Position numbers and translations under genes: made by a program. DNA of 64,000 nt from Rugalucina vietnamica (taxonomy: Eukaryota > Mollusca > Bivalvia > Lucinida > Lucinidae), in NCBI GenBank assembly GCA_964017185.1, contig OZ024878.1, forward strand, positions 15,509,351 through 15,573,350. Reading direction: 5' to 3'. Below are positions 52,090 through 63,152 of the stretch, piece by piece (position 1 is the stretch's first letter; each line of letters begins with the position of its first letter). Below the pieces are notes generated by a model, which worked only from the letters and a program-made list of their open reading frames with translations, had not been told where the DNA came from and did no database searches.

Positions 52090-55000
52090 GTAAGTGTTTT
52101 TAATCACCCTGCTTTGATCTGGGGCTATAGCTCTGATGATTATACTATGAATAGCAATTTATCTTTGTGAGCAATTTATTTTCGTGATTCTCAAAAAGAA
52201 AAAGAAAAATTTGGGAAAATAATACGAAATATCCATTTTGACATACTGTACTGTACATTGTTCTTGCATAAGTCAGTTCTTCAGTCGATGGAAATAGGTT
52301 GTAAAAAAAAATATGAATGGAGACATTTTGTTAATTGCAGCAAATGTTAAACACAAAATATTTAGGACAGAGTTTCTCCTCCCTACAAGAAAATTAAAAT
52401 GTTCCGACTGGAATTTTGGGTATGCCTATGTGTTCTTTTCTCCCTTAGCTGAAACTAGAGGATTCTTTATCTAGGTAGACATAGTCTCCCTTGTGCTAGG
52501 AAGACACAGGCTCCCTTGTGCTAGGAAGACACAGGCTCCCTTGTGCTCCTGTAGCTTATTCCTAGACAGTAAATATGTAACACTCTTAAGTCTCTATTCT
52601 TCTTCAGCTCGCCGACTGGTGTCATATGGAGCCGATGAACTTGAAGAGTCGTCTTCTTCAGAGGAAGAAGAGGAGAGTCCAGATAAACATGGTTCTTTTG
52701 TTGTCGAGGTAACACTAAGTTGCTGAGACTCAATGCTTTGTAAATATCCATTTTGATTATACATTGATGTGAATTTCTACCTTATTAAACCTATCATATA
52801 AAATTTGTCTGTTGGGTTATGCACCAAGTCATACTCAGACCAAGCTTAACAGCCACAGAAGATGCCGATATCAAAAATATAGAGCCTATAAATATTTCAT
52901 ATTTAAAATGTAGAAAAATTAGCATCTATTTTGCAAAACTGAAGGCATTGATCAGCTGAGCTTGTCTCGGCATTTGATTAGTTTTGTAATTACATGTGCA
53001 GGTAATTTGGTGTTTTATTTTCAGGGTAAAATTGTGAGCTCCTCTTTGAATGTAGAGCAAGCATGTAAGTATTGATACGGGTCATATGGAAAATCAGAAC
53101 AGAATCTTTTATATATGCTATTCACGCTTTTAGCTGTATCCCAGATAAATTAATGGACCATAAATGGTTTAAAGACTGATTCTTTGCACAAGTACATGTA
53201 TATCTTATTCTCAGTATAGTACATTTTGGATTGGAACCCCATAATAATGCACGGTTTTAAATGTTTTTGTTCTAGAATTTATATCATCTTGTGTATTATA
53301 CAAAGTGAGCCGGCTTACAAAAACCTGTCTTGGGGTTTCTAACCAGGCCCTGAGGTTATAAAACTTTTCATTTCATTCTCAACTCACCTGAGCATACAAT
53401 TTCAATCACTCATGGATACTGAAATAGCCCAAAATATTGATTTTTTTTTTTTAGACCTTCAAGGCAAGTAATTTATCCTGCTAATAAATGTTAAAATGCC
53501 AACAGGATAAATTTTAGTCTCAGCTGAACTGAGCATGAAAAAGTGTGTATAACCTGGGGGCCTGATCTGACACAGTCAGCCATAAAAGATAAGGGCCTGA
53601 AATTTTATTCGGAAAGAGAGCATTATTTTTGTAGCAAAAAACAATGGCACTGATCTGACAGCTGTGCAAATACTGTGCAGCTAACCAGCACCTCTCTTCT
53701 TGCAAATGCAAAATGCAGGTTTTGTCATAACATGGTGATTGCTCCTTATTTTGCTAGATACCAGAGAACATAACAATAAATAAATAAATAAATTGTGTTT
53801 GAATTTAAAATGTTAACAGCAGTGTTTTTTTTTCTCACTTTATAGCATCATTATCCAGAAGTATGCTCAACAAATCAATAGATGAAATAGAATTGCCGCC
53901 AGAACCTCTAGCAAAATGTAATAAAAGATTGCAGGTAATCAGTCCATGTGGTGCATACATGTTGCCTAACACTCTGACAGATATGGCTGATTAAATAAAC
54001 AGTGTCAATATACATTACGAAAACATACCCATATATATATACAGATTTTCTCAAGTTGTAAAAACTGAAAATGTTCAGTAGAATACATTTGGTATTTTTC
54101 TTATTTTTGCTCAAAACATAGATTGTGGAGACACGTTAGAACTGCCTCACTGAGGCGGTTCTAACGAGTACTTACTACCAATGTTTTGGAACAAAAATAA
54201 GAAAAATAGTTATACCCCTCCATACCCCAATTTTGCTATATAAAAGTGGGATTCAATGGGGTATACATGTCACATACATTTTATCCTGATGATTTGCATA
54301 CACCAAAATACAAAGGTAACAGTGAGCTGGATACTTCGCAGTTATTCAACCCCTTTATTTTCACATCATTGGTTGTACAATCCTTTTGGGGAGCGTGGTG
54401 GCCTGGTTGGTGAGCAAATCGAGAGGTCTTGATCCCCACTCAGGACTCGAGGTTATAAAACATTTTTCATGCTCAACTCAGCTGAGCGTGAAATTTCATT
54501 TCCTCATAAATATTTAACTAGTGAAAATCATTGGAAATTTCATGTTTATATCACAAAAGCTTGCATGGGTGAAAGTTTTCAGTATTGATACTGAATTCAG
54601 TTTTGGGAAGATTTTTCCCCAATGTATTGGTATAGGAAAACCCTAGTTTTCAGTATTGGAAAAATGGCTTTTTAGTATTGAGATTTTTTGGAACTTTCAC
54701 CCATGAGCTTGTAATTTATCCTGCAATAAATGTTAAAATGCCAGCAATTGTTTGCATTTTAACATGAGCAGGAATAAATTTTATTCTCAGCTGAGCTGAG
54801 CATGAAAAAAGTTTTATAACCTGAGGGCCTGGTGGGTGAGCTTTGGTCTCCGAACCGAGAAGTCTCGATTCCCATTAAGGGCAACATGTTGTGTCCTTGA
54901 GTAAGATATGAGCCGCCTCATGGGAAAACCAACAATCTGCATATGCGAAAACAAAGGCGCAGATCAGCTTCGCGGTAATCGCGAAGCTGATCATCGCCTT

Positions 55001-57066
55001 TGTTTTCGCTATTCGGATAGTACAATTCCTCTTCTACTTAAATCCGAAATTTCAAGATTCTAGCTCTTTTCTGTGACTGTACAGGCCGGTTTAAGTCTGA
55101 CCTGTTCAGAAACCACATTGTTGGTTTTCCCACGAGGCAGCTCATATATTAACTCCCCAGAGTACTGGTTAATGCAAAGAAAGCTGTGGATCTGTCCAGA
55201 CATTGACGGAAAAATTGTTGACTGGGACGTTAAACTTCAATACATGCAAACAAATACTTCTTTTGTTGCTGCCACGTACAGCACAGTGTTCATCAGATTT
55301 CATTCAAAATGAGGAAGGGAAATTCAAATTTGCCATTCTAGTCTTTGACACTGATATCAATGAAAATTTCAGGATAAAATAGCCAGTCTTCATGAAAAAA
55401 GAAGAAGAGAAGGAACTAATCTAAACAATACAATACAGAGAAGAACAGATTTCAGAAACCCTAGGTAAATAATACATATTCCTGCCTATACCATGTATTT
55501 CCTAAGCCTCAAGTTGTCATGAACAAAACCTGTGTTAAGACTGGGTACAGCATAAACCAAGCAGAACAGCCATTTATGAATGCTTGAAATATAATGTGGT
55601 CTAAAGCGGTTTTCATGTAATGGGGAGTTAGAGAATTGACAAGCTGCCATCTCTTTTCAACACTGCTTCTAGAATATGCACATGTTCTGACATTATGGAT
55701 TATCCACACAGCCAATAAACCATGGATTGCGATTCAACTTGAGCCCAGGCTTTTGGATGAGACTTTAACAGAGGTTCCATCTCCATGTGACAGTAGCCAT
55801 TGAGTGAGATGTAAAACTGTAACACTGTCTTAAGACTTACTGACAGTTGCTGCGCAGGTTTTTCTCCACTTGGGTCTTTTGGTGGGACTTAGGTGCTGAT
55901 TGCACCATATATGAGCCGCCTCATGGGAAAACCAACAATGTGGTTTTTGAACATGTCCAACAGAAACCAGGCTGTACAGCCATAGATGACAGCTGGAAGC
56001 TTGAAATTTTGGATTTAAGAAGAAGAGGGATTGTACTATCCGTGTAGCGAAAACAAAAGCGCTGATCAGCTTCGCAGTTACTGCGAAGCTGATCTGCGCC
56101 TTTGTTTTCGCATATGCAGATTGTTGGTTTTCTCATGTGGCGGCTCATATATGTACTTTGTGGTCAGGAATAGGGGTATTTTCTGCTATAAAGGAGACTA
56201 GCCTTTAATCTGTATAGCGATTGTTGATATTTCAAAGTCATGGTTATATTTATACTTTTCATTGCTATTCTTTTACAGTATATATGAAAAATTGATAGAA
56301 TTCTGTGGCATTGATGAGAAAGGGACCAATTATCCTCCGGTAAGTCACTTTTCATTCATTTGCTTAATAAGCTCTTGTGTGTGGCTGGTAAAATTAACAA
56401 TTCCTGGATGAAAAAATGCCGATTATCTTGCATATAACACACCTGCCATGCTTTTCAGTACTATGTCATAGAAAATCAATCGTGTATTTTTTCATTTCAC
56501 TCTTAGAAAATTGCATGTTTTTTTTCCAGTGTCTGTTGTCATACATTCACTGAGATTGGTCATTAAATCTGATTTCTTCAATCATTTAATTCAGAATGAC
56601 AGCTGTAAGTTACTGGTAAAAGTTAATTACCTAGCAATGTATGCTACCATAATTTGGTTTCCAATTATGTGTATGTTTGAAAACATTTTAACATGTGAAA
56701 GATGTTTTGATGTGTCTTACAGGAGTTGTTTGACCCCTACTCTTGGGGTAAGGAGTCATACTATGATGGTCTAGGTAAGCATGGCCCAATTAAAAGTTAA
56801 TATTTTGATTTCTTAAGCAATTTGCATACACAAGATTTATCAGCCTTAGAGAATGGCTAGCTTTCCATGATATGACATCAGATTTGTTTTCAGTGTCATA
56901 TCATCTTTTTGAAAGGCAAGTTTGTTCAATCCTGAACAGTTTTTCTCAGATTGTATTATCTTTAGAAGATCAATTATGTAACTATGGATTGCTGACTAGG
57001 ATTCATGTAATGAAAGAAATGCACTGATAGCAGCTGCATGTTAACCATGTTAGCTGCTTTACGCCT

Positions 57067-57098
<32 letters not shown>

Positions 57099-58408
57099 CA
57101 TATGCAATTAAAAAAGGATTTCCCTGGACATGAATTATATCCCTAAGGAATAGGTCTTTTCCATGCTATATTTTTTTTCACAACTAATCCATTATGATGG
57201 GTAGATATCTACAGTGGGGGTAGGAGGAATTGATCATGTGCCAGGTTTAGTACAGGTTAATACTAAGGAAGCGGTGTCTCTTTCAAAATGTCTGAAAACC
57301 TTTTGACTTGGGCCCAGTTGTTCAAAATTAACGACGTCGTTAGTTAACGTTTCGTTAAAACTTCAAACATTAATATTACAAATACACTGTTATTTTATGT
57401 TGAAAAAAATGTGAGAATCCTTTGCACTGCAAAGGATTCTCACATTTTTTCAACAAAAAATAACAGTGTATTTGTTACTTTAGCTGATATTTGCTTAACA
57501 AATTTATGTCTTAACGATATTGTTAAGCTAACGATGCTTTGAACAACTGGGTCCTGTTGACTTGGACGTTAAACCAAAAACAAATCCTGCATATTTGTTT
57601 CAGACAAAGCCCAAAAGCAAGACATGGAGAAGAGAGAAAAAGAAAGAAAAGAAAGAACTAAGGTACTTAAGACAAAATTGATGTTAATACAGGTGTCAAA
57701 AAATCAAATTTGGCGGCCCCCGTGGCCGAGCGGTCAAGAGCGCGGTTTCTTAATCACTCGCTCATCTCACTGCTGTGTCTGGTGTGGGTTCGAAACCTGC
57801 TCTGGCCACGTGAGACAAGCCAAGTTCTGCTTGCGGGTGTGCCAGGTGGTCTTTCTCGGGGTTCTCCCGTTTTCGCCCACCTACTGATTGGCCCGTCTCA
57901 TATGAGCTGAAATAATCTTGAAACGGACGTAAAACTGAATTTAAAAAAAAAAATCGAATTTAGATTTAAAATTAATGGAAATTAAAAAGAAACTGCATGT
58001 AATTTGCCTATATCAATACAACCAGCTTTTATCCTGCTCATAAAAAGTAAAATGCCACAAACAGTCAAGCTTCTTTAAAATTTCTACACTACAAAATGTT
58101 TTAAAAAATAACATTTTCATGCTTGAAAATGAAAACTATCACAAAAAAATCATGCTCAAAGTTTTTCAATATAATTTCAGGTGGAATTTGTAACAGGAAC
58201 AAAAAAGACTAAAACAGACACTAGTGCCACTACAGACGATAAAAAGAGAAAAACTAAATGGGATAGTGAAGTGTCTGGCCCTGCCAGGGCTGGCAATGTG
58301 GCTGCCTCTTTTAATCAAAGTACCGCAAATTTGACATCTTCCGCAACGGGTACAAAATCCACTGTGATACCTGCCACAGGGAATATAACAAAGAAAACTA
58401 GCAAATGA
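51816..58408 (+). CDS. SAP30BP: SAP30BP (HCNGP), complete coding region in nine exons, 331 residues
   Basis: SAP30-binding protein: a nuclear factor linked to SIN3/SAP30 transcriptional repression and, with RBM17, to splicing of short introns. Exons are 51816-52089, 52608-52708, 53025-53064, 53846-53934, 55373-55464, 56279-56339, 56723-56774, 57604-57662 and 58181-58408. They sum to 996 bp, or 331 codons plus stop, with consistent phases. Family landmarks in order are SLATYADPSDSEDDD near the N terminus, an acidic serine-rich stretch, SIDEIELPPEPLAKCNKRLQ, DFRNPSIYEKLIEFCGIDEK, ELFDPYSWGKESYYDGL, and KERTKVEFVTGTKK before a lysine-rich KRKTKWDSE tail. Length is close to that of vertebrate SAP30BP. 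An AG acceptor at 51800-51801 suggests a non-coding exon upstream. Confidence 0.95.
52608..52708 (+). CDS. SAP30BP: SAP30BP exon 2 (acidic, serine-rich)
   Basis: This 101-bp exon encodes RRLVSYGADELEESSSSEEE then EESPDKHGSFVVE. The borders are TTCTTCAG and GTAACA. Confidence 0.88.
53025..53064 (+). CDS. SAP30BP: SAP30BP exon 3 (40-bp microexon-like)
   Basis: This short exon encodes GKIVSSSLNVEQA and leaves phase 1. It is needed to join exons 2 and 4 in frame and has TTTTCAG and GTAAGT borders. Confidence 0.8.
53307..53743. mobile_element. MITE family A copy interrupted by a family B MITE
   Basis: The left part GTGAGCCGGCTTACAAAAAC...CTAACCAGG stops at 53347. It resumes at 53561 with CTGATCTGACACAGTC and ends GCAGGTTTTGTCATAACATG. 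The gap is a complete family B element. Confidence 0.78.
53348..53560. mobile_element. MITE family B copy nested in family A
   Basis: Starts CCCTGAGGTTATAAAAC directly after CCAGG and ends TATAACCTGGGGG. The internal palindrome has lost one half. Confidence 0.82.
53846..53934 (+). CDS. SAP30BP: SAP30BP exon 4
   Basis: Encodes SLSRSMLNKSIDEIELPPEP then LAKCNKRLQ, the conserved IPPEP-type block of the family. The intron before it holds a MITE with a second MITE nested inside. Confidence 0.92.
54041..54285. mobile_element. Unsplit relative of the 18.6-kb palindromic MITE
   Basis: Same order without interruption: AAAACATAGATTGTGGAGAC, a GCCTCACTGAGGC stem, AACAAAAATAAGAAAAATAG, then TATACCCCTCCATACCCC. 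It shows the empty site of the repeat inserted at 18.73 kb. Lies in intron 4 of SAP30BP. Confidence 0.8.
54446..54827. mobile_element. MITE family B copy containing a nested 142-bp element
   Basis: CGAGGTTATAAAACATTTTT and CATGCTCAACTCAGCTGAG at the left; CTCAGCTGAGCTGAGCATG and TTTTATAACCTGAGGG at the right. It is longer than other B copies because of the insertion at 54564-54705. Confidence 0.83.
54564..54705. mobile_element. 142-bp palindromic element with 6-bp target duplication
   Basis: Ends CATGGGTGAAAGTT and AACTTTCACCCATG. AGCTTG occurs directly outside both ends (54558-54563, 54706-54711). Inner arms share TTTTCAGTATTG and GGAAAA motifs. No ORF. Confidence 0.82.
54910..55143. mobile_element. 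MITE family A copy, inverted relative to 14323
   Basis: Complete, with ends GAGCCGCCTCATGGG and CCCACGAGGCAGCTC and the hairpin GATCAGCTTCGCGGTAATCGC. It is inserted in a SINE in intron 4 of SAP30BP. Confidence 0.9.
55373..55464 (+). CDS. SAP30BP: SAP30BP exon 5
   Basis: Encodes DKIASLHEKRRREGTNLNNT then IQRRTDFRNP and splits the next codon (AG|T). This is a highly conserved basic segment of the family. Confidence 0.94.
55913..56146. mobile_element. MITE family A copy
   Basis: Complete copy flanked by ATATAT on both sides, with a near-perfect hairpin core. In intron 5 of SAP30BP, 130 bp before exon 6. Confidence 0.9.
56279..56339 (+). CDS. SAP30BP: SAP30BP exon 6
   Basis: Encodes IYEKLIEFCGIDEKGTNYPP, nearly the human motif. 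The acceptor is TTTTACAG and the donor is GTAAGT. Confidence 0.94.
56723..56774 (+). CDS. SAP30BP: SAP30BP exon 7
   Basis: Encodes ELFDPYSWGKESYYDGL (family motif FDPxxW...SYYxxL). The borders are TCTTACAG and GTAAGC. Confidence 0.94.
57068..57099 (+). repeat. Poly-T tract
   Basis: About 30 T in a row in intron 7 of SAP30BP, upstream of the 57.3-kb MITE. It could be the inverted A-tail of a lost retro-insertion. Confidence 0.95.
57310..57554. mobile_element. Palindromic MITE GGGCCCAGTTGTTC with probable 8-bp target duplication
   Basis: Ends GGCCCAGTTGTTCAAAA and TTTGAACAACTGGGTCC, with a perfect central stem GAATCCTTTGCACTGCAAAG GATTC. TTGACTTG is found just outside both ends, with two extra bases at the right. 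In intron 7 of SAP30BP. Confidence 0.78.
57604..57662 (+). CDS. SAP30BP: SAP30BP exon 8
   Basis: Encodes DKAQKQDMEKREKERKERTK, a charged helix. A tRNA-derived SINE (57712-57950) sits in the intron 49 bp downstream. Confidence 0.92.
57712..57950 (+). mobile_element. tRNA-derived SINE
   Basis: The head CCGTGGCCGAGCGGTCAAGA (A box) with GGTTCGAAACC (B box) resembles a tRNA-Leu/Ser with a long variable arm. The body follows with TTCTCGGGGTTCTCCCG, and the tail is CGGACGTAAAAC plus an A-run. AAAATCAAATTT before it and AAAATCGAATTT after it form a near-perfect target duplication. In intron 8 of SAP30BP. Confidence 0.85.
58181..58408 (+). CDS. SAP30BP: SAP30BP exon 9 (last exon, stop codon)
   Basis: Begins VEFVTGTKKTKTDTSATTDD then KKRKTKWDSE and ends in a Thr/Ser-rich tail, NITKKTSK then TGA. 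The last bases, ACTAGCAAATGATAG, are the apparent seed of the minisatellite that follows. Confidence 0.92.
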   Translation: MEFVTGTKKTKTDTSATTDDKKRKTKWDSEVSGPARAGNVAASFNQSTANLTSSATGTKSTVIPATGNITKKTSK

Positions 58409-59400
58409 TAGTTTTGGGAATAGAGGATGTAAAAATCTTGAAAACTAGCTAATGATAGTTTTCCTGTGTAAACGAATGGGAAAACCTTGAGTTCTAGTAA
58501 ATGATAGTTTTCCTGTGTAAAGGAATGGGAAATCCTTGAGATCTAGTAAATGATAGTTTTCCTGTGTAAAGGAAAAGGAAAACCTTTAATTCTAGTAAAT
58601 GATAGTTTTCTTGTGTAAAGGAATGGGAAAACCTTGAGTTCTAGTAAATGATAGTTTTCCTGTGTAAAGGAATAGGAAAACCTTAAATTCTAGTAAATGA
58701 TAGTTTTCCTGTGTAAAGGAATAGGAAAACCTTGAATTCTAGTAAATGATAGTTTTCCTGTGTAAAGGAATGGGAAAACCTTGAATTCTAGTAAATGATA
58801 GTTTTCCTGTGTAAAGGAATAGGAAAACCTTGAATTCTAGTAAATGATAGTTTTCCTGTGTAAAGGAATGGGAAAACCTTGAATTCTAGTAAATGATAGT
58901 TTTCTTGTGTAAAGAAATGGGAAAACATTGAATTCTAGTAAATGATAGTTTTCCTGTGAAGGAATAGGAAAACCTTGAATTCTAGTAAATGATAGTTTTC
59001 CTGTGTAAAGGAATAGGAAAACCTTGAATTCTAGTAAATGATAGTTTTCCTGTGTAAAGGAATAGGAAAACCTTGAATTATAGTAAATGATAGTTTTCCT
59101 GTGTAAAGGAATGGGAAAACCTTGAATTATAGTAAATGATAGTTTTCCTGTGTAAAGGAATAGGAAAACCGTGAATTCTAGTAAATGATAGTTTTCCTGT
59201 GTAAAGGAATGGGAAAACCTTGAATTATAGTAAATGATAGTTTTCCTGTGTAAAGGAATAGGAAAACCGTGAATTCTAGTAAATGATAGTTTTCCTGTGT
59301 AAAGGAATAGGAAAACCTTGAATTCTAGTAAATGATAGTTTTCCTGTGTAAAGGAATGGGAAAACCTTGAATTCTAGTAAATGATAGTTTTCTTGAGTAA
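58409..59400 (+). repeat. 49-bp minisatellite starting at the SAP30BP stop codon
   Basis: About 20 head-to-tail copies of a roughly 49-bp unit containing CTAGTAAATGATAGTTTTCC, TGTGTAAAGGAATRGGAAAA and CCTTGAATT. Copies differ by a few bases, mainly A/G in AATRGG. The first imperfect copies begin inside the last codons of SAP30BP. The array therefore probably makes up the gene's proximal 3' UTR. No polyadenylation site was chosen within it. Confidence 0.93.
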
Positions 59401-61838
59401 AGTAAAGTGTAAATCTTGAATTCAGAAAATTTAGAGTATGTGGAAATTCTAAGACAGACCGGATGTTTTCACAGGGGAAGTAGTTCTGTTTGATGGAGTT
59501 GAAGGACTTCTTAAGTCAGCACACAAACTCATAACATTATAGATGCAACAGCATACAGCTTTAAAAAGCCTCAATACAGATAAACTTATGCATTTACTCA
59601 TTTTGATCAGCTTGGCATAGCATTGTGGACCTAAAAATCTCAAAGACATTTTTATAGCCCCAAGGGCTTATTAATACCGTTATTCATAGATCATGTCAAA
59701 AATAAGAAATAATTATTAAAACAAATGAGTCTTTATAACTGATATTAGCCTAGCATCCTATTTGCAGGACACAGGAAATCAGTATTGCCCTCAGATATGA
59801 AGCCTCCATCCTATCTGAGGCTGTTCTGTGTGCTTAGAGGACTTCCACTGAAAAATGAAATAAAATTTTTAATCACTCTTGATGTCCCTTGAAATGAAAG
59901 TGGACTGTTCCAGTTAATAATGATGGATAAGTCTCTTTGGCGCTAATGGGTTAAAAATCTTAACAGATCTGCTGAAATGAATTTCGTTGCAGTCTGTAGG
60001 ATGGGAGTGCTGTGTGAATGCCCCTGGGGTGAGGGATGCTAGATTCAAGACCTACCCGTTCTCTCTTCAAGCATTTACTCTCGCCATAACAGGGTTGATT
60101 ACCATAAAAACAAGCAAATTCAGAGAAATTTTGTCCCCCGCCTTGATTGTTTAGTTACACAAATATACTTTGCACATTAAATTTAGCAATTTATGAACTA
60201 CATTCGCCAGTCTCTGCACATACATGTAATGAATAAAAGTTATATTTTTGAATATAGGCATAAGTGGTAACCTTTCAACAAGAACTTGCAAGCGAAAAAA
60301 TTTTGAAAAAGCAAACCTTACAGCGACACTGACGTCACATCACAAACTAAGACAAATGATCAAAACTTGCAGGTCTGCTAAAATTGGGAAACCAAAATCA
60401 TGTTTAAGCAACTATTTAGTTATCAAAACAAAGAAAAAAACATTTAAACATTTTATCGCCAAGAAATAATAAGTTAATTCTTGAATTTGACATTTTTTCC
60501 TTTGCTCTTACATTATCGCCTATTACAGTTATGTTTCTAATTAGAATTTTCAAAAAATCGGCACTGAGTTTAAATGCCTGGTGCGTACAAATATGTCAAA
60601 ATAAAATGCCCTATCTTGGCTTCATTATGTGAGCTTAAATAACGTCAGCGTTATCCCACTAGCATGACGCGTTATGGCCCTGAAACATTCAAGTGTTACT
60701 CGCCACTGTACTGGCTACATTGTGCTTTGTCTTGTTTTGTTTTCTAAAATCCATGGAAACCGAGTACATGTAACTCAAAATTAAGAAAATTTCGACCACT
60801 TTACGGCACATTGATGTCATTTTTTCGGCAGGTAAAGTTTGTACCGAAAAAGACCAATCTCATTTGTCACATAATTAACAATGTTGATAAAGGATGAAAA
60901 GGATGTGTCTAATCGACTAAACAAAAGTCAGCTGTTTGCATTGTGTTCAATGGTTGAGAATTTTGCCTTCACACCCTTTCTGTATTTCTTGGTTGCTCCA
61001 AAAACCTCTCTAAATGATGGCGTTTTTTAAATTCATCGAATCATGTGCCCAAGACCCTGTTCTTGTCCTTTAAATGAAAGAAACGTCCAAAATTGCTCTA
61101 AGATGGTCAAAAATTTATAAAACATAAAAATTGCTAAATTTATTTTGCATAGTATATTATCTTAGATTAACGTATATCCAAACCACATGCACTTTCTTAG
61201 TGTAAATGCCTGAAAAACGACTATTAAAGTTCATGATAAAAATTAAAGTGAGGATTATATCCAAACCACATGCGTATCATCTATAAAGTTTCAAAAGAAT
61301 CGGAATAAAACTGTAAGAGGAGTTGCACACACAAGGTACATACTACTATAGGGGGACGGAAGGACGGACTTATGAAGGATGGAAAGTCGAAAACTACGTC
61401 CCTCCGCTTTTCTTCGAAAAGGCGGGAGACAATAATGGTGTTTGAAAACTCTATTCATAATTAAATGAGATATGCAGCTTTAAATTTTAGTAAAGTTCCA
61501 ACACCATGCACATATAAAAATCTAGTGACTTTATTAATTAGGTAAATCCATTTCACAGATGGTCTTGGAGCTTGACCTTATTATATGACCGAATGCATCA
61601 ATTAATGCTCATATGAAGAAAAGGCTATCTGCTACAAGACTTCTACTTACATTTTTGTAAAAGGGTATCTCTTTTAAAGATTCTGTTGTGCGCAACTTTT
61701 TCAAGAGACTTTTGCATGTTGCAGATAGGCGAGTCATTATTAATTAATACCTTTGTCATTGCTACACTGTAGGAACATACAAATGAAGCCAATCTTGGGT
61801 TGTAACCAAGTTTAATCACTCTATTTAGGATGTCATTT
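59401..61838. other. Intergenic, downstream of SAP30BP; nothing clear
   Basis: AT-rich with short open frames lacking family motifs. A small GACGGAAGGACGGAC tract near 61355 resembles the end of the GACGGACGG-type mollusc repeats. Confidence 0.6.
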
Positions 61839-62073
61839 GAGCCGCATCGTGAGAAAACGGGATTATTGCCTATGCGAAAACAAAGGCGCAGATCAGCTTC
61901 GCGGTAACCGCGAAGCTGATCAGCGCCTTTGTTTTCGCTACTCGGATAGTACAATTCCTCTTCTACTTAAATCCGAAATTTCAAGCTTCTAGCCTGCTTC
62001 TGTGACTGTACAGCCCGGTTTGTGTCGGACCTGGTCGGAAACCCCGAAGACCGGTTTTCTCGCGTCGCGGCTC
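61839..62073. mobile_element. MITE family A copy (GCATCGTGAG subtype)
   Basis: Ends GAGCCGCATCGTGAG and CTCGCGTCGCGGCTC. The centre AGATCAGCTTCGCGGTAACC / GCGAAGCTGATCAGCGCC is a near-perfect stem. Subtype sequence GAAACCCCGAAGACCGG. Downstream of SAP30BP. Confidence 0.9.
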
Positions 62074-62164
62074 ATTTAATGTAATAATTACATGTATTGC
62101 TAAATTTCCGTGATTTAAACATAATGAGTCAATATTATAATCATTCAAAGTTTTGTGTAAAATT

Positions 62165-62232
62165 GCAGTGACGGTACAGACCATTTGTGTCTGACCTATT
62201 CAAAAACCACATTGTTGGTTTTCTCATGACTC
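62165..62232. mobile_element. MITE family A fragment
   Basis: CAGTGACGGTACAGACCATT, then TGTCTGACCTATTCAAAAAC and TTGGTTTTCTCATGACTCAT: only the outer part of one arm remains. Confidence 0.7.
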
Positions 62233-62599
62233 ATTTATGTCAAGCTTTGATAAGACAGCCATTTATCAATGCCACTAAAAGCCATTATTTTAGGATACCA
62301 ACTCAGAAACAAACAAATATAAAAGCAATATCATGTGCTTTATTCTTGACTAGAACATAACTATGGCACATCAACACTTATGTATATGTACTTTGTGATA
62401 ATGACAAAATGGAACAAATAAAATTCAATTAAAGCCAAAATTGACTTAGACTTCTATGAATTGTAAGTGGAGGAATATGGACACCAGGCGGTTTAATCCA
62501 AGCCCGGGACGGGCGTCCAGCTGATCAACCTTAGAGTCGCACGCGCCAAACCCTGATTTATGCTTGCAGCTTCCATTTTGAATCCATAATAAGAATTCC

Positions 62600-62700
62600 G
62601 AGATATGCATTCCAAAACATGCATTCCAAAATATGCATTCCAAAATATGCATTCCATTCCATCCATAAACGCATTCCAAATTATGCATTCCATTCAATGT
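62600..62700 (+). repeat. Short ATGCATTCCAAAAT tandem repeat
   Basis: Five to six units of 14-16 bp (ATGCATTCCAAAAC, ATGCATTCCAAAAT, ATGCATTCCATTCC). Low complexity, no gene. Confidence 0.85.
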
Positions 62701-63059
62701 ATGTGTTAAGAGCAATTTCCTCGAGATGCCATATAAACAGAATCCAGATCTGTTGGACAAACTCGAAAAATATTCCGAAATTGCCAGCGTCTGGTGCGAG
62801 CGACAACTTTTTATTGTAACGATTTGGATTTCATAAATTTAGCCTACTTAAGATCTGGGATCCACCTCGTCTAAAGGTTCCGGTAATCAAGTACCGTGTC
62901 CGGAAGACAAGATTTCTCCCAGTCTAAACTAAAAACTAAAGGATAAAAAACAGAAGAGTAACTTGGGCCCCATTCCTGGTTGCAAGTATAAATTTACAAG
63001 CCAGATTCCAAACCCAAGCCTCATATAGCTTAATAAACTTAGTAGATCAGCAAGACGCC

Positions 63060-63140
63060 CACCCCGGAACCGCTGAATCCCGCCACAGCAAATTTATGCG
63101 ACTATCTAATAGCAAAATTTTGTCCCCCAATTCAGCCAGA
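63060..63140 (-). repeat. Conserved Ngaro 3' inverted repeat (copy 2)
   Basis: GCTGAAT at 63072 and ATTCAGC at 63130 flank AATCCCGCCACA...TTTTGTCCCCCA. The same arrangement occurs at 9421-9478 in copy 1. It lies directly beyond the hydrolase gene in both copies. Confidence 0.7.
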
Positions 63141-63152
63141 GTTATAGACCCT

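Larger units (their letters stand above)
54388..55245 (+). mobile_element. SINE sequences interrupted by MITE B and MITE A
   Basis: Head GGGGAGCGTGGTGGCCTGGT at 54388; a second head-like segment GGCCTGGTGGGTGAGC with GTCTCGATTCCC at 54826-54905; tail AAATTGTTGACTGGGACGTT near 55213. These flank a family B MITE (with a nested element) and a family A MITE. Confidence 0.68.

Noticed and set aside
57712-57800. Functional tRNA gene
   Set aside because: A and B boxes are present, but the acceptor stem does not pair cleanly, and a body with an A-rich tail and target duplication follows. It is a SINE.
62446-62760. Minus-strand frame with repeated MECIFWNA-type residues
   Set aside because: Produced by the ATGCATTCC tandem repeat.
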